A stretch of DNA of 64,000 nt from the NCBI RefSeq assembly GCF_019443085.1, contig NZ_JAHZIL010000003.1, forward strand, positions 186,001-250,000. The letters run 5' to 3'. A program made the translations under genes and the position numbers. Of the stretch, positions 29,689 through 41,912 are shown in pieces. This DNA is from Marinobacter sp. F4218 (GTDB lineage Bacteria; Pseudomonadota; Gammaproteobacteria; Pseudomonadales; Oleiphilaceae). The notes below the pieces were generated by a model. The model searched no databases. It had not been told where the DNA came from and was given only the letters and a program-made list of their open reading frames with translations. How positions within the stretch are numbered: position 1 is the first letter of the stretch; every line of letters begins with the position of its first letter.

Positions 29689-32600
29689 ATGAGCCAAGGT
29701 GCATCCACACCAAGAACACCCCAAGCGCTGATTGCTCCGGCCTTTCCGGATAAACCCTCAGATCACCGTACGTGGGGACAATTGTATGGCAGCAGCGACG
29801 CCTTGGCTATTTGCGAAAGTGCCCGTGCCCACCGAGGACTGACGCTTGTCATTACTCGCAGCACCAGCGATGCCATCCGACTTGAGCAGGCAATGCGATT
29901 CTTCCTGGGCCTGCCGGCCGACGAGGAAGGCGCTGCCATCACCGGGGACGGCCTGGAATTGCTGTCGCTGCCCGATTGGGAAACCCTGCCCTACGACCTG
30001 TTCTCGCCTCATCAGGACATCACCTCGCGGCGCATTCGCACCCTGCACCGCCTGCCGTCCACCCGTCACGGCGTGCTCGTTGTGCCGGCTCGGACCCTGA
30101 TGCACAGACTGCCGCCGGTCAATTACCTGCAGGGCAACACCTTACTGCTCGAGGTGGGCCAGTCGCTGGATATCGACACCTGGCGCCTGCAACTCGAAGC
30201 CGCCGGCTATCGCCATGCGGAGAACGTCTATGAGCACGGCGAATATGCGGTCCGAGGCGCAATTCTCGACATCTATCCGATGGGCTCCAACCTGCCCTAT
30301 CGCATCGACCTGTTTGATGACGAAATTGAAACCCTGCGCACTTTCGATCCGGAAACCCAAAGGTCCATCGACCGAATCGAGCAAATAGAACTGCTGCCGG
30401 CCTTCGAGTTTCCGTGGCACAAGGAGGCCCGTTCCGGCTTCCGTAACCGCTGGTTTGAGCAGTTTCCCGATGCCGACAAAGATGCGCCCATCTACAAAGA
30501 CGTATCGAACGCCATCACACCACCGGGTATCGAGTACTACCTGCCGCTGTTTTTCGACGATACGGCGACCTTGTTTGACTACCTGCCCGGCAAGACCCAG
30601 GTCTTTACGGCCGAGAGCCTGAACGAAGCGGTTAGCCTCTTCGACTCCGAAACCCGCAACCGCTATGAGGACCGACGCCACGACCGGATGCGGCCGATCC
30701 TGCCGCCGACCCGCCTGTTCCTGCAGCAGGATGAACTCTTTGGCCACCTGAAAGCCTTCCCAAGGGTCACTACCCAGGAAGAGCCGGCAACCGGCGCAGG
30801 CGCTGAAAACTGCGCCAGTGAACGTCTTCCGGACGTTGCCATGGACGGACGGGCGGCAGACCCTGCGGGCCGACTCAAACGCTACCTGAATGAGTTCACC
30901 GGCCGCGTGCTGATCTGTGCGGAATCATCAGGACGCCGCGAAGCGCTGATTGAGAATCTCGGCGACCACCAGCTCAAGCCCGTTACCCGTGAAAACTGGC
31001 AGGCGTTCCTGGACGACGAACAGTGCACGCTGGGCATCACCATTGCCCCGATGGAACAAGGCCTGGCACTTCCGGAACGGCACATTGCCCTGATTACCGA
31101 GACCGCCCTGTTCGGCGAGCGGGTTCTTCAGCGCCGGCGCCGGCAGAAACCGACCGAAGCGGACGACGCCGGGTATCGGGATCTGTCTGAACTGCGAATT
31201 GGTGCCCCGGTGGTGCACATTGATCATGGCGTTGGCCGGTACCAGGGCCTTGAGACCATCACCGTCGAGGGCGAGTCCAACGAATTCCTGAAGCTGGAAT
31301 ACGCCGGCGGCTCGAACCTCTATGTGCCGGTCTCCAGCCTTCACCTGATCTCCCGCTATGCCGGAAACGATACCGACCATGCGCCACTGCACAAGCTTGG
31401 AAACGAGCGCTGGAGTCACGCCAAACAGAAAGCACTGGAGAAAATTCGCGATACCGCGGCGGAACTTCTTGATGTCTACGCCCGTCGCGAGGCCCGCAAG
31501 GGCTTCAGCTTTGACGATCCGAAAGAGGCATACCGGGCCTTTGCAGCGGACTTCCCGTTCGAGGAAACGCCCGACCAGGAAGTCGCAATCCAGGCGGTCT
31601 TCGAGGACATGACCAGCGAACGCCCGATGGACCGGCTGGTGTGCGGCGACGTTGGCTTCGGCAAGACCGAGGTCGCTATGCGGGCAGCCTTCATGGCCAC
31701 CTATTCCGGCAAGCAGGTAGCTGTACTGGTCCCGACAACACTGCTGGCCCAGCAGCACTACGAGTCATTCCGAGACCGGTTCTCCGATACCGCCGTCAAC
31801 GTCGAGCTGCTCAGTCGTTTTCGCAGCTCCGGCCAGACCAGCAAGGCTCTGGAGGCCATTGAAGCGGGCAAAGCGGACATCGTCATCGGCACCCACAAAC
31901 TGCTGCAGGGCGATGTCAGGTTCAAGAATCTCGGCCTGGTGATTATCGACGAGGAGCACCGGTTCGGTGTTCAGCAAAAAGAAAAACTGAAAGCATTGCG
32001 GGCAGAAGTCGACATGCTGGCCCTGACCGCCACGCCAATCCCGCGCACCCTGAACATGGCCATGGGGCACCTGCGGGACCTGTCGATCATTGCCACCCCG
32101 CCGGCCCGACGCCTGTCAGTGAAGACCTTCGTCCGCCAGCGGGACGACGCCATGGTCAAGGAAGCCATCCTGCGGGAGATCCTCCGGGGCGGTCAGGTGT
32201 ACTTCCTGCATAACGATGTTGCTACCATCGAAAAGACCGCTGAGGATCTGCGTCGTCTGATACCCGAGGCCCGCGTCGGTGTGGCCCACGGCCAGCTGCG
32301 GGAGCGGGTGCTCGAACAGATCATGTCGGACTTCTACCACAAGCGCTTTAATGTGCTGGTGTGCAGCACCATCATCGAGACCGGCATCGACATCCCCAGT
32401 GCCAACACCATCATCATCGAGCGCGCGGACAAGTTTGGCCTCGCCCAACTGCATCAACTCCGGGGCCGGGTTGGCAGATCCCACCACCAGGCTTACGCCT
32501 ACCTGCTGACACCTCCACCGAGATCCATCAGCTCCGATGCGAAAAAGCGGCTGGACGCCATTGCCGAATCCCAGGACCTGGGCGCAGGCTTTATGCTCGC

Positions 32601-33218
32601 TACCCATGATCTGGAGATCCGGGGCGCGGGGGAACTGCTGGGCGAGGAGCAAAGCGGGCAGATTGAAAGCATCGGATTTACGCTCTACATGCAACTGCTG
32701 GACGAGGCGGTGAAGGCCATCCGTGAAGGTCGGACCCCGAATGCGGACCTGCCACTGAGTCACGGCACGGAAATGAACCTGCGGATTCCGGCGCTGGTTC
32801 CCGAAGACTACCTGCCTGATGTCCATAACCGGCTGATGCTGTACAAGCGTATTGCCAGCGTCGACAACAAAGCAGCATTAAAAGAACTTCAGGTTGAGAT
32901 GATTGACCGCTTCGGATTGTTACCGGAACCTACCAAGAACCTGATGCGTCAGACCGAGTTGCGACTGCAGGCCGAAGGGCTTGGCATTGTGCAGGTCGAT
33001 GCCGGCAAGGAGTGGGCAAGGCTCGAGTTTGGCGGATCGACGCCCGTTGACCCGTTGGTTCTGGTTAAAAAAGTGCAATCCTCACCGGACCAGTACCGAC
33101 TGGAAGGGGCCAACAGCTTCCGTTTTCGGCTGAAGGACGCGTCCACCGGTGGTAAACTCGACGGCATTTCCGAAATGCTTGGCGAACTGGCACCCGCGAA
33201 AACGGCTGCAAACGCCTC

Positions 33219-33222
<4 letters not shown>
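29689..33222 (+). CDS. mfd: Transcription-repair coupling factor Mfd
   Basis: The 1177-residue protein has the UvrB-like N-terminal module with ETLPYDLFSPHQDI, then the RNA polymerase interaction domain (HIDHGVGRYQGLE, FLKLEYAGGSNLYVP). The RecG-like translocase follows, with Walker A GDVGFGKTE near 653, DEEH near 755, TATPIPRTL, and GRVGRSHHQAYAYLL, ending in a C-terminal TRCF domain. It removes RNA polymerase stalled at lesions and recruits UvrA. AGGAG lies 13 bp before the ATG. The stop overlaps the csiV start (ATGA). Confidence 0.98.
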
Positions 33223-36059
<2,837 letters not shown>

Positions 36060-36082
36060 CGGATCCCTCTGCTCAATCTGGC

Positions 36083-36583
36083 TTAATAGATGATAACGGT
36101 GGTGCCGACACTTACCCGTTCAAACAGGTCAATGACATGGACATTGCGCATTCGAACGCAGCCGTGAGACATGGGTACGCCCATGGGCTCGGTCTCCGGC
36201 GTGCCGTGAATGTATATGAAGCGGCGGAAAGTATCGACCCCGGGGCCGCGGTTTTTACCGGATTCGCGACCGCAGAGCCAGAGGATTCGGCTCAGAATCC
36301 AGTCCCGACCCGGATTCTGGCCAGCCAGTTCCGGGGAATGGATTTCACCTGTGGGCCGACGGCCACGGAATACTGTGTAGATGGGCTGGTTGTCGCCGAT
36401 CTTGGCGCGAATGTAGTGTTCACCACGGGGCGTGCAACCGCTGCCGTCCTGCTCACCGGGGCCGTTAACGGCTGTTGAGATCGGATACTCGGCCAACAGC
36501 TTGCCGGTACGATTGACCAGGGTCAGGACCTGACGATCCAGACTGATATGGATTTGCGGGGCGGTAGTACTGTCGAAACTCAA
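36083..36583 (-). CDS. L,D-transpeptidase (YkuD domain) without visible signal peptide
   Basis: The 166-residue protein is almost only a YkuD domain. IHISLDRQVLTL begins the fold, and the active site is HGTPETEPMG followed by SHGCVRM with the nucleophilic Cys. Characterised L,D-transpeptidases act in the periplasm on peptidoglycan, yet no signal peptide or N-terminal helix can be seen here, and no good upstream extension was found. The gene lies between psrA and the MscS gene on the same strand. Confidence 0.88.
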   Translation of the reverse strand: MSFDSTTAPQIHISLDRQVLTLVNRTGKLLAEYPISTAVNGPGEQDGSGCTPRGEHYIRAKIGDNQPIYTVFRGRRPTGEIHSPELAGQNPGRDWILSRILWLCGRESGKNRGPGVDTFRRFIYIHGTPETEPMGVPMSHGCVRMRNVHVIDLFERVSVGTTVIIY

Positions 36584-36641
36584 ACCGGTTAAGCTCCCTT
36601 CGGGCTGGTGCCAGAAGGAAGCCTAACCGACTGCACAGAAC

Positions 36642-37319
36642 TCAGGCAACCGAGACCTTGCTTCCGGAGGGAGGGATCAGCATCGTGTCTTCGGCTTGCA
36701 TGCCCGCAGCGAGGAACGGCACCAGTCGGGCTGCAATTTCCTGCACCGTGGTTTCCACACCCAATTTGTTCTGCAGAATATCCCGGAGGGCGTCGCTGCT
36801 GGACATGGTAAAGGCGGTGGCACCCAGCATGAACTGAATACGCCAGTACCGGTCTACTGCGGACAACTGAGGCGTTGCTTCCTTAAGCAGGCGCATGAAC
36901 CGGCTGAAGGGATCGCCGTATTCCTGTTCGAGAAACTTTCTCAAATGACCCTGGGACTGGGTGTAGGCTAGCCCGAGCAGGCGCATGAAGATGGAAATTC
37001 CCTTCTCGTTGCGCTGCGGCATGCGGACTGCGCTTTCGGTCAACGCCCAAAGAGTCTGGTTCAGTGTCGGCGGCTGCCCTTCACACCTGTCCTCCAGTTC
37101 ATCAAAGGCTTTTTCCAGCGTGGCTGAAAACGGTGTCAGGAAACGGGCGAATACGGCATGGATGAGCGCATTCTTTGAGCCAAAGTGGTAATTGACAGCG
37201 GCCAGGTTTACTTTAGCCTTACTGGTGATCATGCGAAGCGAGGTCTCCGAAAAACCTCGGTCGGCAAACAGCTCTTCGGCTGCATCAAGAATCCGGTCAA
37301 CGGTATCAGACTGCGCCAT
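36642..37319 (-). CDS. psrA: TetR-family fatty-acid-responsive regulator PsrA
   Basis: The 225-residue protein begins MAQSDTVDRILDAAEELFADRGF. Its helix-turn-helix region (ETSLRMITSKAKVNLAAVNYHFGSK) is nearly identical to Pseudomonas PsrA as remembered, and FLTPFSATLEKA continues the match. PsrA represses beta-oxidation genes and itself, and is released by long-chain fatty acids. The open frame reaches 37373, but that extension would cross the operator, so ATG 37319 is chosen. A double PsrA-type operator lies 21-47 bp upstream, so autoregulation is expected. Confidence 0.9.
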   Translation of the reverse strand: MAQSDTVDRILDAAEELFADRGFSETSLRMITSKAKVNLAAVNYHFGSKNALIHAVFARFLTPFSATLEKAFDELEDRCEGQPPTLNQTLWALTESAVRMPQRNEKGISIFMRLLGLAYTQSQGHLRKFLEQEYGDPFSRFMRLLKEATPQLSAVDRYWRIQFMLGATAFTMSSSDALRDILQNKLGVETTVQEIAARLVPFLAAGMQAEDTMLIPPSGSKVSVA

Positions 37320-37339
37320 TTTATTATCAAAGCCTCTAG

Positions 37340-37366
37340 CAAACGTCTGTTTGAAACATACGTTTG
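37340..37366. promoter_or_regulatory. Tandem PsrA operator upstream of psrA
   Basis: Two 14-bp sites of the form (C/G)AAAC-N4-GTTTG, the known PsrA motif, lie at 37340-37353 and 37353-37366, sharing one base. Together they make a 27-bp near-perfect palindrome. TTGACT, a -35-like element on the minus strand, lies at 37373-37368 beside it, so binding would block psrA transcription. Confidence 0.78.
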
Positions 37367-37379
37367 AAGTCAACTTATG

Positions 37380-38288
37380 TCAAGTTCTCGGCTCCGGCTC
37401 TGCGGCCACACCCTGCCAGCCACGATCAATTGCCTGCTGATTCCCCTCGAAAAACGCTTTCTGCACGCGCTCGTAGGCCTTTTCGGCCTCTAACAGATAG
37501 ATCAGATACATGCGCACATGCTCCCGCCGTGTCAGGCGGCGAGCCAACACCCGTTGCTCGGACAACCGGAGCAAATTGCTGAAACGGGTGTTCTTCAGAG
37601 CCGGATTGAAATCCGCCATGCGGGCACACTGCCAGATCAGGCCGTCACTGGCCTCCAGGTGAGCGGCATGGGCTCGCGCATCCCGGAGCATACGCTGACG
37701 CTTCATCACTACCTCCAGATAGGAGGGACTTGATGCATAGATACGCCGTACCGAAGGAATACCCAGTAAAAGGATAATAACGAACGCACCAAAGCCGGTA
37801 CCGGCCACCCAGGCCGGGACAAACCCGGTCAGACCGCTCAGGAATACGAGGGCCGCCACCAACGCAGTGAACAGCCAAAGATCCCGCCGCCTGCGAGCAA
37901 CGGCCAGGGTATAGTTATCCGGCCAGTCAGTCATGGCCAGTTGATCGAAGTCCATCAGCAGGATCCGGTCGCATTGGCGCAGCATCAGCCTGAGCTGGCG
38001 CTGCCTGGAATAGGCCACTGTCTGCTCGACCCCGTCATCCGACGCCTCACCGTGCCCCGAATCGCCGGAATCGACGGCACTCTCGTCGTCAGTGGGAGCG
38101 GTCTCTACTGGCGGCGTCTCTTCGATAGAAGGCTGTGCAGGAGCGCCGGCGGGCATTGCCGGGGGCGTAGCAGACTGGGCGGGATCCTTTACCGTCGATG
38201 GTAGAGGATCGGCAGCCCGGCCCGGACGCAATACGGCCCCTTGGCCAGAGTCTGTAACGGGCGGTGCGGTCCTCTGATTTTCAGCCAT
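37380..38288 (-). CDS. Membrane protein of unknown function with long disordered N terminus
   Basis: I do not recognise a family. The 302-residue protein has a Pro/Ala/Asp/Glu-rich, probably disordered first 85 residues, then a helical part with LMLRQCDRILLMDFDQLAM. Two adjacent transmembrane helices follow (about 138-158 and 160-180: LWLFTALVAALVFLSGLTGF, FGAFVIILLLGI), and then an Arg-rich helical C-terminal half. The topology suggests both ends cytoplasmic. ATG 38288 is preferred over the TTG two codons upstream. It is followed after 60 bp by psrA, which has its own operator. Confidence 0.72.
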   Translation of the reverse strand: MAENQRTAPPVTDSGQGAVLRPGRAADPLPSTVKDPAQSATPPAMPAGAPAQPSIEETPPVETAPTDDESAVDSGDSGHGEASDDGVEQTVAYSRQRQLRLMLRQCDRILLMDFDQLAMTDWPDNYTLAVARRRRDLWLFTALVAALVFLSGLTGFVPAWVAGTGFGAFVIILLLGIPSVRRIYASSPSYLEVVMKRQRMLRDARAHAAHLEASDGLIWQCARMADFNPALKNTRFSNLLRLSEQRVLARRLTRREHVRMYLIYLLEAEKAYERVQKAFFEGNQQAIDRGWQGVAAEPEPRT

Positions 38289-38406
38289 ACTCAACTGTCC
38301 GGAAAATGGGCGGTAAAATAGCCCTAACGTGCGGCTCTATTTGGTTATCGACAGTCTACCGCCATTCTTGAGCCAGCGTCACAACCGCAGTCGCGATCGG
38401 ACCAAC

Positions 38407-38435
38407 TTGGCAATGGCGTAACCGCCCGCTATCCT
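38407..38435 (+). promoter_or_regulatory. Probable sigma70 promoter of the riboflavin synthase gene
   Basis: TTGGCA and TATCCT are exactly 17 bp apart, ending 49 bp before the ATG. No FMN riboswitch-like conserved boxes were seen between 38295 and 38484. Confidence 0.5.
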
Positions 38436-38484
38436 TGGCCCCCACCCCGCAGGTAACCAGGCACTTACGGCAAGAGGTCCGAAA

Positions 38485-39105
38485 ATGTTCACAGGTATTG
38501 TTCAAGGCATAGCAACCGTCGAGGAGATCACCACGGCCCCCGGGCTGAACACCTTCGTGATCCGGTTGCCGGACGACAAGGTGGGCGGAGTTACCATCGG
38601 GGCCTCAGTCGCCATCAATGGCACCTGCCTGACTGTCACCCGCCAGGACGGCAACGCCCTGTACTTCGACGCGATGCAGGAAACCCTGCGGCTGACCACG
38701 CTCGGCAGGCTTGAACCCGGTGATGAAATAAACTTCGAGCGGGCGGCAAGGATCGGCGACGAAATCGGCGGTCACCTTCTGTCTGGCCACATTCACACCA
38801 CGGCAACCATTGTGGAAATCCTGCGACCGGAAAATAACGTCACGCTCTGGTTTGAAGTTCCCGACGAGTGGACCCGCTATATTTTCCCCAAAGGCTACAT
38901 TGCCATCAACGGTGCCAGCCTTACCATTGGCGAAGTTCAGGGCAACCGGTTTAACGTGCACCTGATACCAGAGACACTTCGGGCAACGACCTTTGGCAAG
39001 GCAACCGAGGGCGATGAGGTCAACATCGAAATCGACAGCCAGACCCAAACCATCGTCGATACCCTCGCTCGCATGGGCTACGATCAGCCGCCCAAGAGTC
39101 CCTGA
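38485..39105 (+). CDS. ribC: Riboflavin synthase (alpha subunit)
   Basis: The 206-residue protein has two lumazine-binding repeats. The first begins MFTGIVQG and contains GTCLTVT and IGDEIGGHLLSGHIHTTA; the second has NGASLTIGEV and NVHLIPETLRATTFG, closely matching E. coli RibC. It dismutates two 6,7-dimethyl-8-ribityllumazines to riboflavin. The gene stands alone, away from other rib genes, which is common for this version. It could supply flavin for NQR, but there is no linkage beyond neighbourhood. Confidence 0.93.
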   Translation: MFTGIVQGIATVEEITTAPGLNTFVIRLPDDKVGGVTIGASVAINGTCLTVTRQDGNALYFDAMQETLRLTTLGRLEPGDEINFERAARIGDEIGGHLLSGHIHTTATIVEILRPENNVTLWFEVPDEWTRYIFPKGYIAINGASLTIGEVQGNRFNVHLIPETLRATTFGKATEGDEVNIEIDSQTQTIVDTLARMGYDQPPKSP

Positions 39106-39115
39106 ACGAGACCCG

Positions 39116-40264
39116 CTACTGAAGCCCTGCTTCCAGAACGACAAACTTCGGGCTCGCGTCCAGTTGGCGAACCTGCGGGAAAAACCTGCGCAAACTTCGG
39201 TGGTAGCCAAGATGACGGTTTCCGACCATGAGAAGCCGACCACCGGGAGAAAGGTGTTTCGCTGCCTGGGCGAACAGGCGAAGCGCAACGTGATCTCCAA
39301 CCACCCCACCCTCGTGGAAAGGCGGATTCAGCAGGATCAGATCGAACAGCCCGGCGGAGCCGGCGATGCCATCCGCATGCTCGAAGCTTGCCGGACTGTC
39401 AGGAAATGCTGCGGAAACGTTACGACGAGCACTGAGCACGGCCTGGCTCGATACATCAGTGAAAGTGACCGCCATCTTCGGCCGCACCGCCAACGCACTC
39501 AAACCAACGACACCGTTGCCACAGGCCAGGTCCAGAACCCGGGCATTTGATACCAGACCGGACACAGTTGCTTTCACATGGGGCAACAACAACCGTGTGC
39601 CGATATCCAGCCTCTCCCGGGCAAACACCGCCGGCAGTGCAGCAACCGTGAAACCAAGGTCGTCGGGACCGTAGCCCTTCCAGGTCCCCGGCCAGGGGTC
39701 GAGCCCAGCCGCCCCCCGCCGACAAACCACCACCCGGGCTTTTTTCCGGGCGGGACACACGATTTCCGTCTCCACGGCCTGGGCAAATACTTCCACGCTG
39801 CGGTCGGGCAGGTGCTTGATCATACCGCCAGCGAACAACAGACCGTCATCCTTGAGAACGCCATTTACCCAACGCAGGAGCCAGGCAAGGTAATCCGCAT
39901 GACGGGGGATTCTCAGGACAACCGCGTCGTAGCTGGTCTCTGGCGGCTCGAGCCAGCTCATGACAGTGGCCTTGGCAGATACCCCGGGATTCATCCGGGC
40001 ATTGTGCGCCAGGGCTTCCAAAAGGGTGGCGCTGTCGGCGAGAAGGTCCGGCTGGTACCGGTGAAGGCCGAGAGCCAGGGCACCAAACTGATCATCAACG
40101 ACAAGCACTTTTGGTTCGGTGCCGGCATCCACTCGCCGGAAAACCTCCTCCAGCAACAATTCATCCGCCGCATCCCAGGCCCGGAGTGACGGGTCGCCAC
40201 CCGGACGGGACAGACTGAGCCGCCCCTCTGGATATTCGAGCACTGCAGTTGTCATTTCAGGCAT
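39116..40264 (-). CDS. rlmG: 23S rRNA guanine-N2 methyltransferase RlmG
   Basis: The 382-residue protein has a degenerate N-terminal methyltransferase-like domain and a C-terminal SAM domain with LDLACGNGVVGLSAL and the NPPFHEGG catalytic motif for base N2-methylation. FARERLDIGTRLLLPH precedes the SAM site, as in RlmG/RsmC. It should methylate G1835 of 23S rRNA. A second ATG three codons in is possible. It converges with ribC (10-bp gap) and follows the related rsmC gene on the same strand after 185 bp. Confidence 0.9.
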   Translation of the reverse strand: MPEMTTAVLEYPEGRLSLSRPGGDPSLRAWDAADELLLEEVFRRVDAGTEPKVLVVDDQFGALALGLHRYQPDLLADSATLLEALAHNARMNPGVSAKATVMSWLEPPETSYDAVVLRIPRHADYLAWLLRWVNGVLKDDGLLFAGGMIKHLPDRSVEVFAQAVETEIVCPARKKARVVVCRRGAAGLDPWPGTWKGYGPDDLGFTVAALPAVFARERLDIGTRLLLPHVKATVSGLVSNARVLDLACGNGVVGLSALAVRPKMAVTFTDVSSQAVLSARRNVSAAFPDSPASFEHADGIAGSAGLFDLILLNPPFHEGGVVGDHVALRLFAQAAKHLSPGGRLLMVGNRHLGYHRSLRRFFPQVRQLDASPKFVVLEAGLQ

Positions 40265-40314
40265 CCAAAACGAAGATTTTCACAATCGCGACATTCTAGG
40301 CTGATTATTCTAGA

Positions 40315-40415
40315 AATTATCCCTAGATTAGGACCTGTTCACGCAACATCCCTTTTCCGGTTGGCTCCGTTGTTTTGGACGCGAACCTTTTGCCCCTCAC
40401 CCCAGGGGCTTTTTT
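40315..40415 (+). ncRNA. Candidate small RNA between rlmG and rsmC
   Basis: A good plus-strand terminator at 40392-40415 has no plus-strand gene upstream for over 1.2 kb. About 110 bp before it, TTCACA (40279-40284) and GATTAT (40303-40308) are 18 bp apart and could form a promoter. The resulting transcript would be about 100 nt. It matches no RNA family that I recognise. The start is an estimate. Confidence 0.3.
40392..40415 (+). terminator. Orphan plus-strand rho-independent terminator
   Basis: GCCCCT, a 6-nt loop and AGGGGC are followed by T6 on the plus strand only; the minus strand has no T tract. Both flanking genes (rlmG, rsmC) run on the minus strand, so it cannot end either of them. 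Confidence 0.6.
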
Positions 40416-40449
40416 CGTTAAGCGTCCCGAGAAACGAAGAGGCACCGGC

Positions 40450-41496
40450 TCAGCGTCGTACCGCCCGGTAAACGGTAAAACGTCGATCCTCATAAAGACG
40501 CTCCACCGGACCAATAAAACGCTTGATCAGGGATTCGTAGGGCAAAAAACTGTTCGCAACCAACCTCAGCTCTCCCCGCGACTTCAGGTGGCGAGAGACC
40601 TCGCGCAGGAAATTCTCTGTCATCGACGTGTCTGTTTTCACGCCGGTATGAAACGGCGGGTTGGTCACGATAGCAGGCCAGAACCCTTCCACTTGTGACA
40701 GACCATCCGAGGCCATGATGTTCCCCTGGGCACCGGTGCGCTCATAGGTTGCCCGGGCACAAATCACCGCCTGAGACTGCACGTCCACGCCATCCACAAT
40801 GCTCGGGGCACTCCCCTGCGCGCGCTGCCAGGCCTGATACCATGCGCCAATCACGCCTGCTCCACAGGCAAAATCCAGCAACCGTTCAGCCTTGAGCGGC
40901 GAGCTGACCAGGGTTTCGAGCAATAGCGCCGTTCCATCATCCAACTCACCCTGGCTGAAGATGCCAGGTAGCCCGCACACATCGATTGAACAGCCGGCGA
41001 GACTGACCGTGTTCCACGCCATCCACTCCGCCAGATCAAAATCCGGCAGGGGGGCGAGGTCCGAGGCCGCCCAAACCTGACAATGCCGGGCGCTATCGAC
41101 TTTCGTGGCTGCCGGGGCGATTGCCTTGAATTGCTTCACGGCTCCGGCAATGCCTTCTTTCTTCTCGCCGATAACGATCAGGCTGGCGCCGGGTGCCGCC
41201 AGCCACCGAGCCAGCGACAGCCTCAGGTCCAGTTCTGCCCGGGCTTTCGGCAGGAACACCACCACCGTGTCAAAGCCTGACGCCGTCAGCTCAGGGTCGT
41301 CATAACCAAAGCACACCTGCCAGTGATTTTGCGTCGCCAGCGCAGCCGCCTGCCCGGCGTGCTCACTCATTGCCATGCCGCCGGATGGAAGCTCCGCCAG
41401 CAGCGCCGGGGTGCTGGCGCCGAGCAGGGCAACACGGCCGTTCAATCGGGAACGGTTCCGGATCAGGGCTTCATGGGAATTGGGCATGGCGGACAT
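40450..41496 (-). CDS. rsmC: 16S rRNA guanine-N2 methyltransferase RsmC
   Basis: The 348-residue protein is a two-domain methyltransferase paralogous to RlmG. The N-terminal half lacks a SAM motif but keeps LLGAST and VIGEKKEGI. The C-terminal half has LPGIFSQGELDDGTALLLETL, LDFACGAGVIGAW and NPPFHTGVKTD, like E. coli RsmC. It should methylate G1207 of 16S rRNA in the 30S subunit. It lies upstream of rlmG on the same strand. Confidence 0.92.
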   Translation of the reverse strand: MSAMPNSHEALIRNRSRLNGRVALLGASTPALLAELPSGGMAMSEHAGQAAALATQNHWQVCFGYDDPELTASGFDTVVVFLPKARAELDLRLSLARWLAAPGASLIVIGEKKEGIAGAVKQFKAIAPAATKVDSARHCQVWAASDLAPLPDFDLAEWMAWNTVSLAGCSIDVCGLPGIFSQGELDDGTALLLETLVSSPLKAERLLDFACGAGVIGAWYQAWQRAQGSAPSIVDGVDVQSQAVICARATYERTGAQGNIMASDGLSQVEGFWPAIVTNPPFHTGVKTDTSMTENFLREVSRHLKSRGELRLVANSFLPYESLIKRFIGPVERLYEDRRFTVYRAVRR

Positions 41497-41616
41497 TGGC
41501 AGAAAAATCCCGGGACTGGTTCTTGAAACGGGATACTCTAACCGGAATCAGCCCCTGAGTCTCGCCGGAAATGGCTGCATCAAAGGGCCGATCGGGAGGA
41601 AACGACTGTGAGAGCG

Positions 41617-41790
41617 TTACTTGTATCGAGCGACGGTTCCGACCCGCAGGGCGTCCTCAGGAGACATACCCCATTCTTCGCCATGGCGAGGGCCGGATGC
41701 CTTGCGGTCATCGGTCCGGACATCTGATTCGAGGTTATCGGGCTTTCGCTTTGCCAGGGCAATCAGCGCTTTTTGCATCAGTTCTTTCAT
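41617..41790 (-). CDS. Small protein of 57 residues, function unknown
   Basis: AGGAGG lies 6 bp before an ATG at 41790, and the frame runs 57 codons to a TAA. The product starts MKELMQKALIALAKRKPD, has an acidic middle and ends in GMSPEDALRVGTVARYK. It is soluble, without membrane helix or cysteine. The ribosome-binding site is among the strongest in the window, and the gap between can and rsmC would otherwise be about 415 bp of empty sequence. No family is recognised. Confidence 0.68.
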   Translation of the reverse strand: MKELMQKALIALAKRKPDNLESDVRTDDRKASGPRHGEEWGMSPEDALRVGTVARYK

Positions 41791-41912
41791 GGTCAACCTC
41801 CTCGCTTACTGCAGGTACCAATGTACCAAAACGGGAGGTGACCAACTGTGATGACGCCACGGGTTCAGAAGTGACGGCCTTCACGATTTTTTACGCCATT
41901 TTACAATTGACG

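Noticed and set aside
38295-38484. FMN riboswitch in front of riboflavin synthase
   Set aside because: None of the conserved RFN-element boxes could be found; a plain sigma70 promoter fits better.
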